Assembly: GCA_013373425.1 (NCBI GenBank)
Contig: JABXHW010000017.1
Coordinates: 1 to 64,000, forward strand
Source: Flavobacteriia bacterium
GTDB lineage: Bacteria; Bacteroidota; Bacteroidia; Flavobacteriales; Schleiferiaceae
DNA: 64,000 nt
Direction: 5' to 3'
A program made the translations under genes and the position numbers. How positions within the stretch are numbered: the first letter of the stretch is position 1; each line of letters begins with the position of its first letter. A model generated the notes under the pieces. It ran no database searches. It saw only the letters and a list, made by a program, of their open reading frames with translations, and had not been told where the DNA came from. Positions 39,516-47,538 of this stretch are shown here, piece by piece.

Positions 39516-40388
39516 TCACCAAGGAGTTTCTCGATTCAAAAATGATGAAAGTTCCTCGTTGAAGGGGGCATAGAAGGCATTTAATTTCTCTCGGGTGGCA
39601 TCGCTAATTGGACTCTTATACTTGCCTTGATTGAAGTTCGTGCGAATCATTCCTTCTGGCATCTCCTTCTCAAGTCCACAATAAGTGGCAATGCCTTTCC
39701 AAGTCTCTTCTGGCCTATCTCTCAGCTCTTCCAGGAATACAGCGTGAAAAGGAATATCGAGTTCCTTCAATCGCTTCAGATAGGTCACATAAATCCCTTT
39801 TGAAATGCACATTCCGAAGGGAGAGTAAAAAGTAGTGTGATCGTAAATCGACTTCGTATCCGTCAAATCGACGTTCTTCAAGAGGTCAAGCTCATACTCC
39901 ACGTAATCATCAAAACTCAACTCTTGATCGATATACCCTTGATCTTCGACATCATACGCGAAGTGCGAGTACGCTCTATTGACCGGGTTTCGCATGATAA
40001 CAAGCACCTTCGGTTGGTTCAAGTGCTTCTTCACTCGCTCCAGTGCGCCAGGTACAAAAATGGCTTGATGGCTGGCATTAACCGTTTTATATCCCTTGTA
40101 CTTCAATGGGAAGTTGAGGAGATATTCAGCGTAGGAGTACTTGTCTTGTGCAAAGGTGTTCTTCTCCTTGGTCTTTCCTGGAACGTATTCTTCGGTGGAG
40201 GTGATGTACTTATAAAGCGATGTAGTTCCACACTTTTGAAACCCCACAATCAATATGCTTGGGGAAGTAAATAAGCTTTTTGCGATTTCCTCTGCCACGC
40301 GGGTTCGCTGCAACCTCTTCATGAGGCGCTTATACGAACTTACGCGCCTCTCTCTCTCAATAAAATGCGATTCAACCGATGACTTCAA
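39516..40388 (-). CDS. Sulfotransferase (second of four)
   Basis: 290 residues. PAPS loop GFQKCGTT at residues 49-56, 3'-phosphate motif IMRNPVNRAYSHFAYD. The N-terminal 45 residues are basic and helical. Resembles the classic carbohydrate sulfotransferase group more than the first copy does. First gene of the minus-strand operon with asnB and GT2. Confidence 0.9.
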   Translation of the reverse strand: MKSSVESHFIERERRVSSYKRLMKRLQRTRVAEEIAKSLFTSPSILIVGFQKCGTTSLYKYITSTEEYVPGKTKEKNTFAQDKYSYAEYLLNFPLKYKGYKTVNASHQAIFVPGALERVKKHLNQPKVLVIMRNPVNRAYSHFAYDVEDQGYIDQELSFDDYVEYELDLLKNVDLTDTKSIYDHTTFYSPFGMCISKGIYVTYLKRLKELDIPFHAVFLEELRDRPEETWKGIATYCGLEKEMPEGMIRTNFNQGKYKSPISDATREKLNAFYAPFNEELSSFLNRETPW

Positions 40389-40416
40389 CTCAACGAGAAA
40401 TTAAAATTTACGCTAA

Positions 40417-40424
40417 CAAATATA
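40417..40424 (-). promoter_or_regulatory. -7 promoter element of the sulfotransferase-asnB-GT2 operon
   Basis: TATATTTG on the minus strand, full match to TAnnTTTG, 28 bp upstream of the start at 40388. Confidence 0.55.
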
Positions 40425-40528
40425 CATTTGAGTTTCACACGAGAAACAGCGTAAAACTCGCTTATTTCCTCGACTTATCCCTACAAAGGTGCTAAGTTAG
40501 TAAGCTCGAACGCGTTTGAAAAAGAGCC

Positions 40529-41599
40529 ATGCCTGAGAAGGAACCTATCGATCTGATTATCAACACTCCCCACATCGGAAATAGCGGAGGCGTTGCTAAC
40601 TTCTATCGGAACCTCGCACCTCACTTTGGTGCAAATATTCTGTTGAATGAAGTGACCTATCCCAACGATCAGAAGCCCTCTCCCCTGCAGCAAATCGGAC
40701 TATTCTTCAAGTTTATTGGTTTGCTTCGAAAGCACAAGAGCGCCAAAGTGCTACTCAACCCATCATTCAACTTTAAGTCGGCCAGAAGAGACAACATCTA
40801 CATCCGACTCGCCAAAATGTACAATCGCGAGGTTCACATCTTTTGGCACGGTTGGGATAAGCAGTTTTATGAGGCTTTGAATTCAAAAAATGGCAAAGGA
40901 TTCACAGAAGTGTACAGCTATCCATCCACACAGTTTGTGCTAGCTTCTGAATTCAAAGATCAACTCGCAAACTTGGGTGTTACCAGCAAGGTAGAATTGG
41001 CTACTACCTGTGTCGATAATTCCCTCATTGAAGGAGCACAAGCGTTGGGAGGGATTCAACCAAAGACACAAATCAAAAAACTCCTCTTCATCTCGAGAAT
41101 TGAGAAGGTGAAAGGAATCTTTGAAACCGTTCAGGCCTTTGCGCAACTGCAGCAAAAGCACCCCAACATCGAATTAAACATTGCCGGAACAGGTGGGGCA
41201 TTTGAGGAGCTGCAAGCCTACATCAAAAGCGAAAAAATCCAGAACATAAACCTATTGGGCTATGTGAGGAATGAGGAGAAACTCAGGTGTTATCTAGAAA
41301 ATGACGCCTTGGTTTTCCCAACCTATCACGGCGAAGGGATGCCGCTCACTTTGCTCGAGAGTTTGAGTTTTGGGCTGGTGATTATCACCACAGACATTGG
41401 TGGTATCAAAGACTTCTTCAACGATAAAATGGGAGCCTTGGTCAAACCACAATCTGTGGATTCAGTGGTTAAAGCGCTGACTCCTTTGATGGAGAATCCC
41501 GAGTCGGTAGAGCAAATCTCTAAGTTCAACTTCCACTATGCCATTGAGAAGTATCAGGCAAAAGATGTAGCAAACCGCTTAGTTGAGCGAATCCTATAA
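40529..41599 (+). CDS. GT4-family glycosyltransferase
   Basis: 356 residues, GT-B. The N-terminus has IINTPHIGNSGGVANFYRNL and the donor site is marked by LLFISRIEKVKGIFETVQAF and the E-x7-E type segment PTYHGEGMPLTLLESLSFGL. Cytoplasmic. A single plus-strand gene between two minus-strand operons; it converges on a sulfotransferase with 5 bp between stops. Confidence 0.92.
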   Translation: MPEKEPIDLIINTPHIGNSGGVANFYRNLAPHFGANILLNEVTYPNDQKPSPLQQIGLFFKFIGLLRKHKSAKVLLNPSFNFKSARRDNIYIRLAKMYNREVHIFWHGWDKQFYEALNSKNGKGFTEVYSYPSTQFVLASEFKDQLANLGVTSKVELATTCVDNSLIEGAQALGGIQPKTQIKKLLFISRIEKVKGIFETVQAFAQLQQKHPNIELNIAGTGGAFEELQAYIKSEKIQNINLLGYVRNEEKLRCYLENDALVFPTYHGEGMPLTLLESLSFGLVIITTDIGGIKDFFNDKMGALVKPQSVDSVVKALTPLMENPESVEQISKFNFHYAIEKYQAKDVANRLVERIL

Positions 41600-41604
41600 G
41601 CTTC

Positions 41605-42483
41605 TTATGCCCATCGGTCATCTATGCCGAAGGCTTTCAGCACGCGCTTGGCAAAGTCTATTTCTCCATCAGAAACGGAATCCTTCCAACTCGTTTTCGA
41701 TGTCAAATCTCCCGCTTTCTTCGATGTCATTTTTGAAGGTCGATTGAGAACATCTTCCAAGTCATCGGCATCAAACTCCAACCTATAAAAGTCGAATATC
41801 GACTGATAGCCTTCCCGAGGCTTAGCCTTCAAATCTTCATAATACACCCAAAGTACTCTGTCTGATTTCATGCTCTGCTCGGCCACCATCGACTCAACGG
41901 CCCAGGATACAAAGTGCTGTTCAAACGGAGTTGAAGCTGAGGCTATCAAATCCAAATGCGGCTTGAGATAATCTTCAACAAGATCGGGCTGGCCGGTAAG
42001 CAAGTGCAAGTTGGGAGGCCACCCCTTCGTGACGCGGCTGAGAGCAACCTGATATGGGTTCCTCACCACATAAACGACCTTCAGAGAGGGAAACTGCTCG
42101 AGCATCCAATGAAGTATCATGCTCACTCGAATGAACTTCACCAATCGCCTTTCTGGTCTCCGATTCCTATTGAACTGATCAATCCATCGGTGACGAACAT
42201 CTCCACTCAGAACCTTCTCCAAATAGTCGCGGAGGTCTTTTCTCTCATCACTTTCACGCAAGTAAAGTCGGGCTTCGAAAGGAATACCTAACACTTTCTT
42301 CTCGTTCAGTGGCTCAAATAGATATCGAAAGGAATTATCCTTATTCAACACTTCCGTCATCCAAGTGGTGCCGCTTCTGCCCTGACCAGCTAGTACGTAG
42401 ACATTCTCCATTCCTCCCTTATCTTCAATCGGCAGGGAGGTATAGAAATAAGACTTGAGTTTGTTGATTTGATACTTCAACAT
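41605..42483 (-). CDS. Sulfotransferase (third of four)
   Basis: 292 residues. PAPS loop GQGRSGTT at residues 33-40, followed by WMTEVLN, and 3'-phosphate motif VVRNPYQVALSRV. A tyrosine-rich segment VLWVYYEDLKAKP matches the family. It is the last gene of an operon with yfhO-like and flippase genes (36 bp after the flippase). Confidence 0.9.
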   Translation of the reverse strand: MLKYQINKLKSYFYTSLPIEDKGGMENVYVLAGQGRSGTTWMTEVLNKDNSFRYLFEPLNEKKVLGIPFEARLYLRESDERKDLRDYLEKVLSGDVRHRWIDQFNRNRRPERRLVKFIRVSMILHWMLEQFPSLKVVYVVRNPYQVALSRVTKGWPPNLHLLTGQPDLVEDYLKPHLDLIASASTPFEQHFVSWAVESMVAEQSMKSDRVLWVYYEDLKAKPREGYQSIFDFYRLEFDADDLEDVLNRPSKMTSKKAGDLTSKTSWKDSVSDGEIDFAKRVLKAFGIDDRWA

Positions 42484-42519
42484 ATCTGTGCAACTAGCAG
42501 CTCGGTTTAAAGGACAAAT

Positions 42520-44013
42520 CTACTTACGTTTCAAGTACCGATTCTTCAAAGCCTTGAATAATTGAGTGAAATCTTCCGATACTTTAAATCGCAGTACCAG
42601 CAATCCAAAGAAGCCGATGGTAATGCTAGATCGGTAGAGGATATCGAGGAAAGGGGAGTCCAGTTTAGGTAGATATTCAGCCACAAAATAGGTCAAGATG
42701 GCGATGATCAATGCGATGCCAGAACTCGACTTGAACGGTTGGTAGTTGAGACGATACCTAACATAAATAGACTTCAAAATATTGATAGACCCCAGAGCCA
42801 CCAGAGTTGCAATACCGGCTCCATTCAGGCCATATTTAGGAATCAAGATAAAATTGAGTCCGATGGCCAAGACTCCCAGGGCCGTGAGTGTGTAGAAATT
42901 GAAGCGATAATACGGTGAGTTCTGAAGAATGTTGGAGTTTACGCCCATCGACATGTCGAATAGCTTAGCTAACCCGATAAAGAGCACCACGTACTTACCA
43001 GTGATATACTCATCTCCCCTTGGCATCAATTCAAACAGCGCATCCAAGTTTGTCCACACGCAGATTAACATCACCGCGCCAACGAGGAACTGATTAAGAG
43101 ATGATTTGTGATATAGCGATTGAACCATATCTCGATCGTCAGAAGCCATAGCTTCGGCTATGAACGGACCTGTAATTTGGGAAACCGCTCTTCGCGGAAG
43201 CTCAATCATCTGGCCGATGAAGAAGGCGATAGAATAAACACCTGCGAAAGAAAGCCCTTTAAAGCTCATCAGCATTACTGAATCGATATTTTTAATCAGT
43301 ACGTCGCTTGTAGCCGCAAGGATTTGGAACAATCCGAAGATGACCATATCCCTTCCGAGCCCACCTTTCAACTTGGACAGCTGAGGCTTGAAATTAAGCG
43401 CCCGCATCCGGAACAAATAGAAGGTCATGATAGCTCCAGAGATGTAATAAATGATGACAAAAAGAATCATCATTCCATCCAAATCGAACCAACTTGCTGC
43501 AAATCCAACTACCAACACCATCGTTAGAACGCGAACCAGAATCTCCTTGATGACAAGCGGGAAAACGTTCTTCTTCAACGTACGGGCATAGCTCTGTCCG
43601 ACGATATAAATTACGCGTGCGAGAACCAGCGGAATCAGCAAGTAGACGTAGGTTGCAAACAATGGAGCTCTGCTCGCGTAATACTCCGTAATCTGATCTT
43701 GAAAGATGAGATAGAGTAACGCAAATAGCAAAAAGCCAAGCAAGGATAGCACTGCCCCAATGAAAAGTAGCCCTTTCGGTTTAGACTCGCCTTCGGCTTT
43801 GAAGTGAGGTAGATAGCGAATGAAAATACTCTGGCTCCCGAGCGGGATGAAAGCCGCAAAAATATTGGCTGCATCCAGGATTACAGAGAGGAGTCCGACC
43901 TCCGCTGTGGTCAGATATTTCGTAAAGAGATACAGCTTTAAAACAAAGCCAAGGGCTACCCCGATAATTAGTACCAGAGTAGCCTGAATGCTTTGTCTAC
44001 GTATCGTTCCCAA
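42520..44013 (-). CDS. Polysaccharide flippase (Wzx/MATE-like)
   Basis: 497 residues with about 14 hydrophobic spans, beginning ATLVLIIGVALGFVLKLYLFTKYL. The opening residues and repeated charged cytoplasmic loops match the polysaccharide-transporter (PST) branch of the MOP superfamily, which moves lipid-linked oligosaccharides across the inner membrane. No polymerase (Wzy) is next to it. It follows the YfhO-like gene by 20 bp. Confidence 0.88.
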   Translation of the reverse strand: MGTIRRQSIQATLVLIIGVALGFVLKLYLFTKYLTTAEVGLLSVILDAANIFAAFIPLGSQSIFIRYLPHFKAEGESKPKGLLFIGAVLSLLGFLLFALLYLIFQDQITEYYASRAPLFATYVYLLIPLVLARVIYIVGQSYARTLKKNVFPLVIKEILVRVLTMVLVVGFAASWFDLDGMMILFVIIYYISGAIMTFYLFRMRALNFKPQLSKLKGGLGRDMVIFGLFQILAATSDVLIKNIDSVMLMSFKGLSFAGVYSIAFFIGQMIELPRRAVSQITGPFIAEAMASDDRDMVQSLYHKSSLNQFLVGAVMLICVWTNLDALFELMPRGDEYITGKYVVLFIGLAKLFDMSMGVNSNILQNSPYYRFNFYTLTALGVLAIGLNFILIPKYGLNGAGIATLVALGSINILKSIYVRYRLNYQPFKSSSGIALIIAILTYFVAEYLPKLDSPFLDILYRSSITIGFFGLLVLRFKVSEDFTQLFKALKNRYLKRK

Positions 44014-44033
44014 GTTATTTGTCTAATTAACGC

Positions 44034-46559
44034 TTACTCTTCGGCGTCTGCTACATTCTCCTCTGAGGAAGGCTTGCGCAAGCGGATAAACACGATTACC
44101 CCAAACACTCCTAGTAGGAGAATCGATCCGATGAGTGAGATTGTGGTACCCGCGTAGTACGACTCCGGCTTGAACACAAACTTAACTTCATGCGCACCTG
44201 CTGGTATATTCATCCCTCGTAGAACGTAGTTTACACGGATATGGTCTACTGGCTCACCATCAATATAAGCCTGCCAATCACCTTCCTCTCCGCGGTAATA
44301 CACCTCAGAGAATACAGCAAACTGATCGCTATTTGCGTTGGTGTTGTAAACCATCTCTTTCGGGTCGTACTGACTCAGGTTGATGGTTCCTTCACCAGAG
44401 AATGTAGTTGCGGTCGGTACGTCTCCGAACTGCTTGTGAACAAGAACTGTATTGGCCGTATTTATTTGACTTAATCCTTCGAGTACCTCACGGGCCGTCT
44501 CTTTCACTTGTACATCCTTGATGAACCAAGCAGCGCCATTTGCGAATGAATTGCTAATTGCTGGAGCACCTGGGTTATAAATCACATACTTGCCATTCAG
44601 CATGTTGAGCACTGGCGTATTCTGGAAAGCCATGTCCATGCCCTGCCCCTGTGTTTGCTGAAGGGTTCGGCCTATCGTCTGAGCTTCATTGGCTAGCACG
44701 TTCTCGAAGAGCTCAAGGTAGCGCTGCAACTTCGCACCGTGATACCCACCAATCGAATGGTGGTAATAGGATGTCATCGCATCATTGAACGGATTGTTCA
44801 AATTGAACACTCGGTAATAGCTCTGATCCTGAAGAATGGAACGGTCGGCAACGGTTGCTTCGAAAGAAGCTTCATACTGACGATCACTCACGAAGTCATC
44901 TGCGTTCACAAACTGGGTATCTACAGTCCATAGGTCAACAATAACCAACGCCGACATCACCAAGAGCGCGCGAGTTTTGTTGAGTGTGTTGCGAACGTAG
45001 AGGAGCAAAGCTCCGAACACTAGTCCGGCAAAAATAAACGAGCGGAAGGCGCTACTTCTTGCCAGCGATGCTCTGTCATCTTTCAACATATCCAGCAATT
45101 CTGGATTTTGAGCCAACTGCTCTTGTGGTGCGTCGAAGGATAGGAACCTAGGGCCGAAAAGGGCAATGGCTAGGAACAATCCCCCAACAATGTAAAAGGC
45201 CTTCTTCAGACTTTTCAGGATGAAATCACTTTCCTTCTCTTTATTCTTAACGATGTAATCCGCCGCGAAGACGCCCATTAATGGCATCAACAAGAAGACA
45301 ATTACAAAGGTCATCGACGGAACGCGGAACTTGTTGTAGAGCGGCAGGTAGTCGAACAGCAAGTTGTTGAACCAAGCCATGTTTTTACCGAGCGCCATGA
45401 AAATTGCCAGAACGACCGATACAATGATCCAGGTCCTGCGTTTGTCTTTAATCAAGATGCATCCAAGGACAAACAAGAAGAATATAGATGCTCCTAGGTA
45501 GTATCCACCCCAGACCAAACCTTGCTCTCCCCAGTAGAATAAGCTTGCGATCGATGCATTTGCCTGCGCTTCTGCAACAGATGCACTGGCCCCTTGTTGA
45601 AGGTAGTATTGCTTTTGCTGTGGGAAGAGTTGATCGTGGATTTCGGTGCCTTCATAGGTTTGTTTCGAACCACCACCCATGATATTTGGAACGATGAGGT
45701 TGAAGGATTCCGTAATCCCATAACTCCAACGCATCGCATAATCTTTATCCAGACCTTCATTGTTTTCACCCGACTCAGCTTTGAGTCCGGATCCACCACC
45801 ACGAATCGTTTCTTGTTGATATTCGTAGACGGTCCACAGGCGCGAAACATTTGGCGCCACGGCCAACATCGCTGCAATGAGAAGAACACCTACAGATTTC
45901 ATGTAGCCGTTAAGTCGGCCTTCCTTGATGGCGCGAATCAACTCGACGATAGAAATCACCGCCGCTACGATAACACCGTAATATGTAATCTGAATGTGGT
46001 TGGCCATAATCCCCATCCCTGCGAAAAGTGATGTAAAGGCCAAGCCCAATAAATACTTTCCTCGATAGGTCAGAAGAATACCCATCAGCATCGGTGCTAG
46101 ATAGCCCGCTGCGCGAATCTTGGCATTGTGCCCGGCACCATAGGATATTATGAAGAAGGCCGAGAATCCAAAGGCTATCGCGCCTATCGCATTCACCCAA
46201 GGGTCCACTTTATAGACGGAACCCAACATATAAAATCCAATCATCAAGAAGGATATCAATCCAATTTGTGACGGCAGAGCAAGCTTCGATAGCTTCTCAA
46301 GGTAGCTCAATAAATTGCCCTCATGCTTGATGTTCATCAGGAATTGTGGCATACCACTGAACATGCTGTTCGTCCACAATGGCTCTTCGCCATTTGCTTC
46401 GCGGTAATCCACGATTTCTTTACTTTTGGCGACACCCAATTTGATATCGTCTTGCTCGATGGTTTTACCACTGAAAGCAGGATAAAAGTAAATGGACGTT
46501 GCAATGATCATGGAGAAGATGGCAACGATATGCGGGATAAACTTCTTGGGGATATTCAT
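44034..46559 (-). CDS. YfhO-family multispanning membrane protein
   Basis: 841 residues with more than ten membrane spans in the first two thirds (starting IVAIFSMIIATSIYFYPAFSG) and a soluble C-terminal domain before a last span (TTISLIGSILLLGVFGVIVFI). The first periplasmic loop carries acidic residues (EQDDIKLG), as in GT-C folds; YfhO proteins act in sugar decoration of cell-envelope polymers in Gram-positives, and their role in Bacteroidota is not settled. It heads an operon with the flippase and a sulfotransferase, which supports a glycan role. Confidence 0.88.
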   Translation of the reverse strand: MNIPKKFIPHIVAIFSMIIATSIYFYPAFSGKTIEQDDIKLGVAKSKEIVDYREANGEEPLWTNSMFSGMPQFLMNIKHEGNLLSYLEKLSKLALPSQIGLISFLMIGFYMLGSVYKVDPWVNAIGAIAFGFSAFFIISYGAGHNAKIRAAGYLAPMLMGILLTYRGKYLLGLAFTSLFAGMGIMANHIQITYYGVIVAAVISIVELIRAIKEGRLNGYMKSVGVLLIAAMLAVAPNVSRLWTVYEYQQETIRGGGSGLKAESGENNEGLDKDYAMRWSYGITESFNLIVPNIMGGGSKQTYEGTEIHDQLFPQQKQYYLQQGASASVAEAQANASIASLFYWGEQGLVWGGYYLGASIFFLFVLGCILIKDKRRTWIIVSVVLAIFMALGKNMAWFNNLLFDYLPLYNKFRVPSMTFVIVFLLMPLMGVFAADYIVKNKEKESDFILKSLKKAFYIVGGLFLAIALFGPRFLSFDAPQEQLAQNPELLDMLKDDRASLARSSAFRSFIFAGLVFGALLLYVRNTLNKTRALLVMSALVIVDLWTVDTQFVNADDFVSDRQYEASFEATVADRSILQDQSYYRVFNLNNPFNDAMTSYYHHSIGGYHGAKLQRYLELFENVLANEAQTIGRTLQQTQGQGMDMAFQNTPVLNMLNGKYVIYNPGAPAISNSFANGAAWFIKDVQVKETAREVLEGLSQINTANTVLVHKQFGDVPTATTFSGEGTINLSQYDPKEMVYNTNANSDQFAVFSEVYYRGEEGDWQAYIDGEPVDHIRVNYVLRGMNIPAGAHEVKFVFKPESYYAGTTISLIGSILLLGVFGVIVFIRLRKPSSEENVADAEE

Positions 46560-46634
46560 AAAGATTCGCGATTCTAGGAATAAGCGCTAAAATAAGATTC
46601 CTGACTATCTAACACAGACAAGTAGTCGATTTAT

Positions 46635-47510
46635 ATGACCAAAGTTCAATCGAAACGTTTTCCCAATGCTGTAATTATCGGCGCGCCCAAGTCGGGCACT
46701 AGTTCGCTGTTCTTTTGGCTTAGCGCTCATCCAGATGTCTGCGGTTCGAAGACCAAGGAAACCTACTTCCTAGCGGACGGTGTGAGCAAGTTCAACCGTG
46801 GATTGAACTTTATCGAGAATGGTTTGGACGCTTATACTAGGCACTTTGAGCATTGCCAGGGGGAGGCCATTCGACTCGAGGCTACAGCTCCCTACATCTA
46901 CATGAACAATCCGTTCACGGTACTTCCGAGTTTAGAAACTCAACCGAAAATCATTGTCATTCTGCGCAAACCATCCGAACGACTGTACTCGCATTACAAG
47001 TTCAATCGCTATCGGATGAAGAATATCGACATGAGCTTTGAGGAATATCTGAACCCTGATAATATCCCCGAAGGCTGGCAAGATTATCTCGAACAAACCG
47101 ATTATCCATTGTGGATTGAGAAATGGCAAAAAGCCGTTGGAAAAGACCGACTTCTCGTCTATCAAATGGAGGAAATGTACCGAGACAAGGTGCAGTTCAT
47201 GATGAAGGTAGCGAGTGATTTGGGCATCAATCCTGAATTCTACGACGGATTCGACTTCTTCCACAGAAACAAAACTGTAGCCGTGAAGAGTAAGAAACTT
47301 CATCGACTCGGATTGAAATTTGAACCGCTCGTTCCGCAGTGGCTTCAGGAGAAAATCATTCCGCTCTACTTGAAAATGAACTCCTCTAAGGTTCCACCTA
47401 TTACGGCTCGAGAAAAGGAACTGAAAGAACAAATTACCCGAGATTACTCCGAGTCTATACACAAATTAAAAGCGCTCGTTCCTACAATTGACCCAACGCT
47501 CTGGGAATAA
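46635..47510 (+). CDS. Sulfotransferase (fourth of four)
   Basis: 291 residues. PAPS loop GAPKSGTS at residues 16-23 followed by SLFFWLSAHPDV, and 3'-phosphate motif ILRKPSERLYSHYKF. This arrangement is typical of heparan/chondroitin-type carbohydrate sulfotransferases. It is divergent from the YfhO-like gene (75-bp gap) and followed after 28 bp by the LamG/T9SS-B gene. Confidence 0.92.
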   Translation: MTKVQSKRFPNAVIIGAPKSGTSSLFFWLSAHPDVCGSKTKETYFLADGVSKFNRGLNFIENGLDAYTRHFEHCQGEAIRLEATAPYIYMNNPFTVLPSLETQPKIIVILRKPSERLYSHYKFNRYRMKNIDMSFEEYLNPDNIPEGWQDYLEQTDYPLWIEKWQKAVGKDRLLVYQMEEMYRDKVQFMMKVASDLGINPEFYDGFDFFHRNKTVAVKSKKLHRLGLKFEPLVPQWLQEKIIPLYLKMNSSKVPPITAREKELKEQITRDYSESIHKLKALVPTIDPTLWE

Positions 47511-47525
47511 ATCCAATTGAACATT

Positions 47526-47533
47526 TAACTTTG
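47526..47533 (+). promoter_or_regulatory. -7 promoter element of the second LamG gene
   Basis: TAACTTTG, full match to TAnnTTTG, ending 5 bp before the ATG at 47539. It suggests separate transcription from the sulfotransferase with nearly no leader. Confidence 0.5.
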
Positions 47534-47538
47534 GAAGA

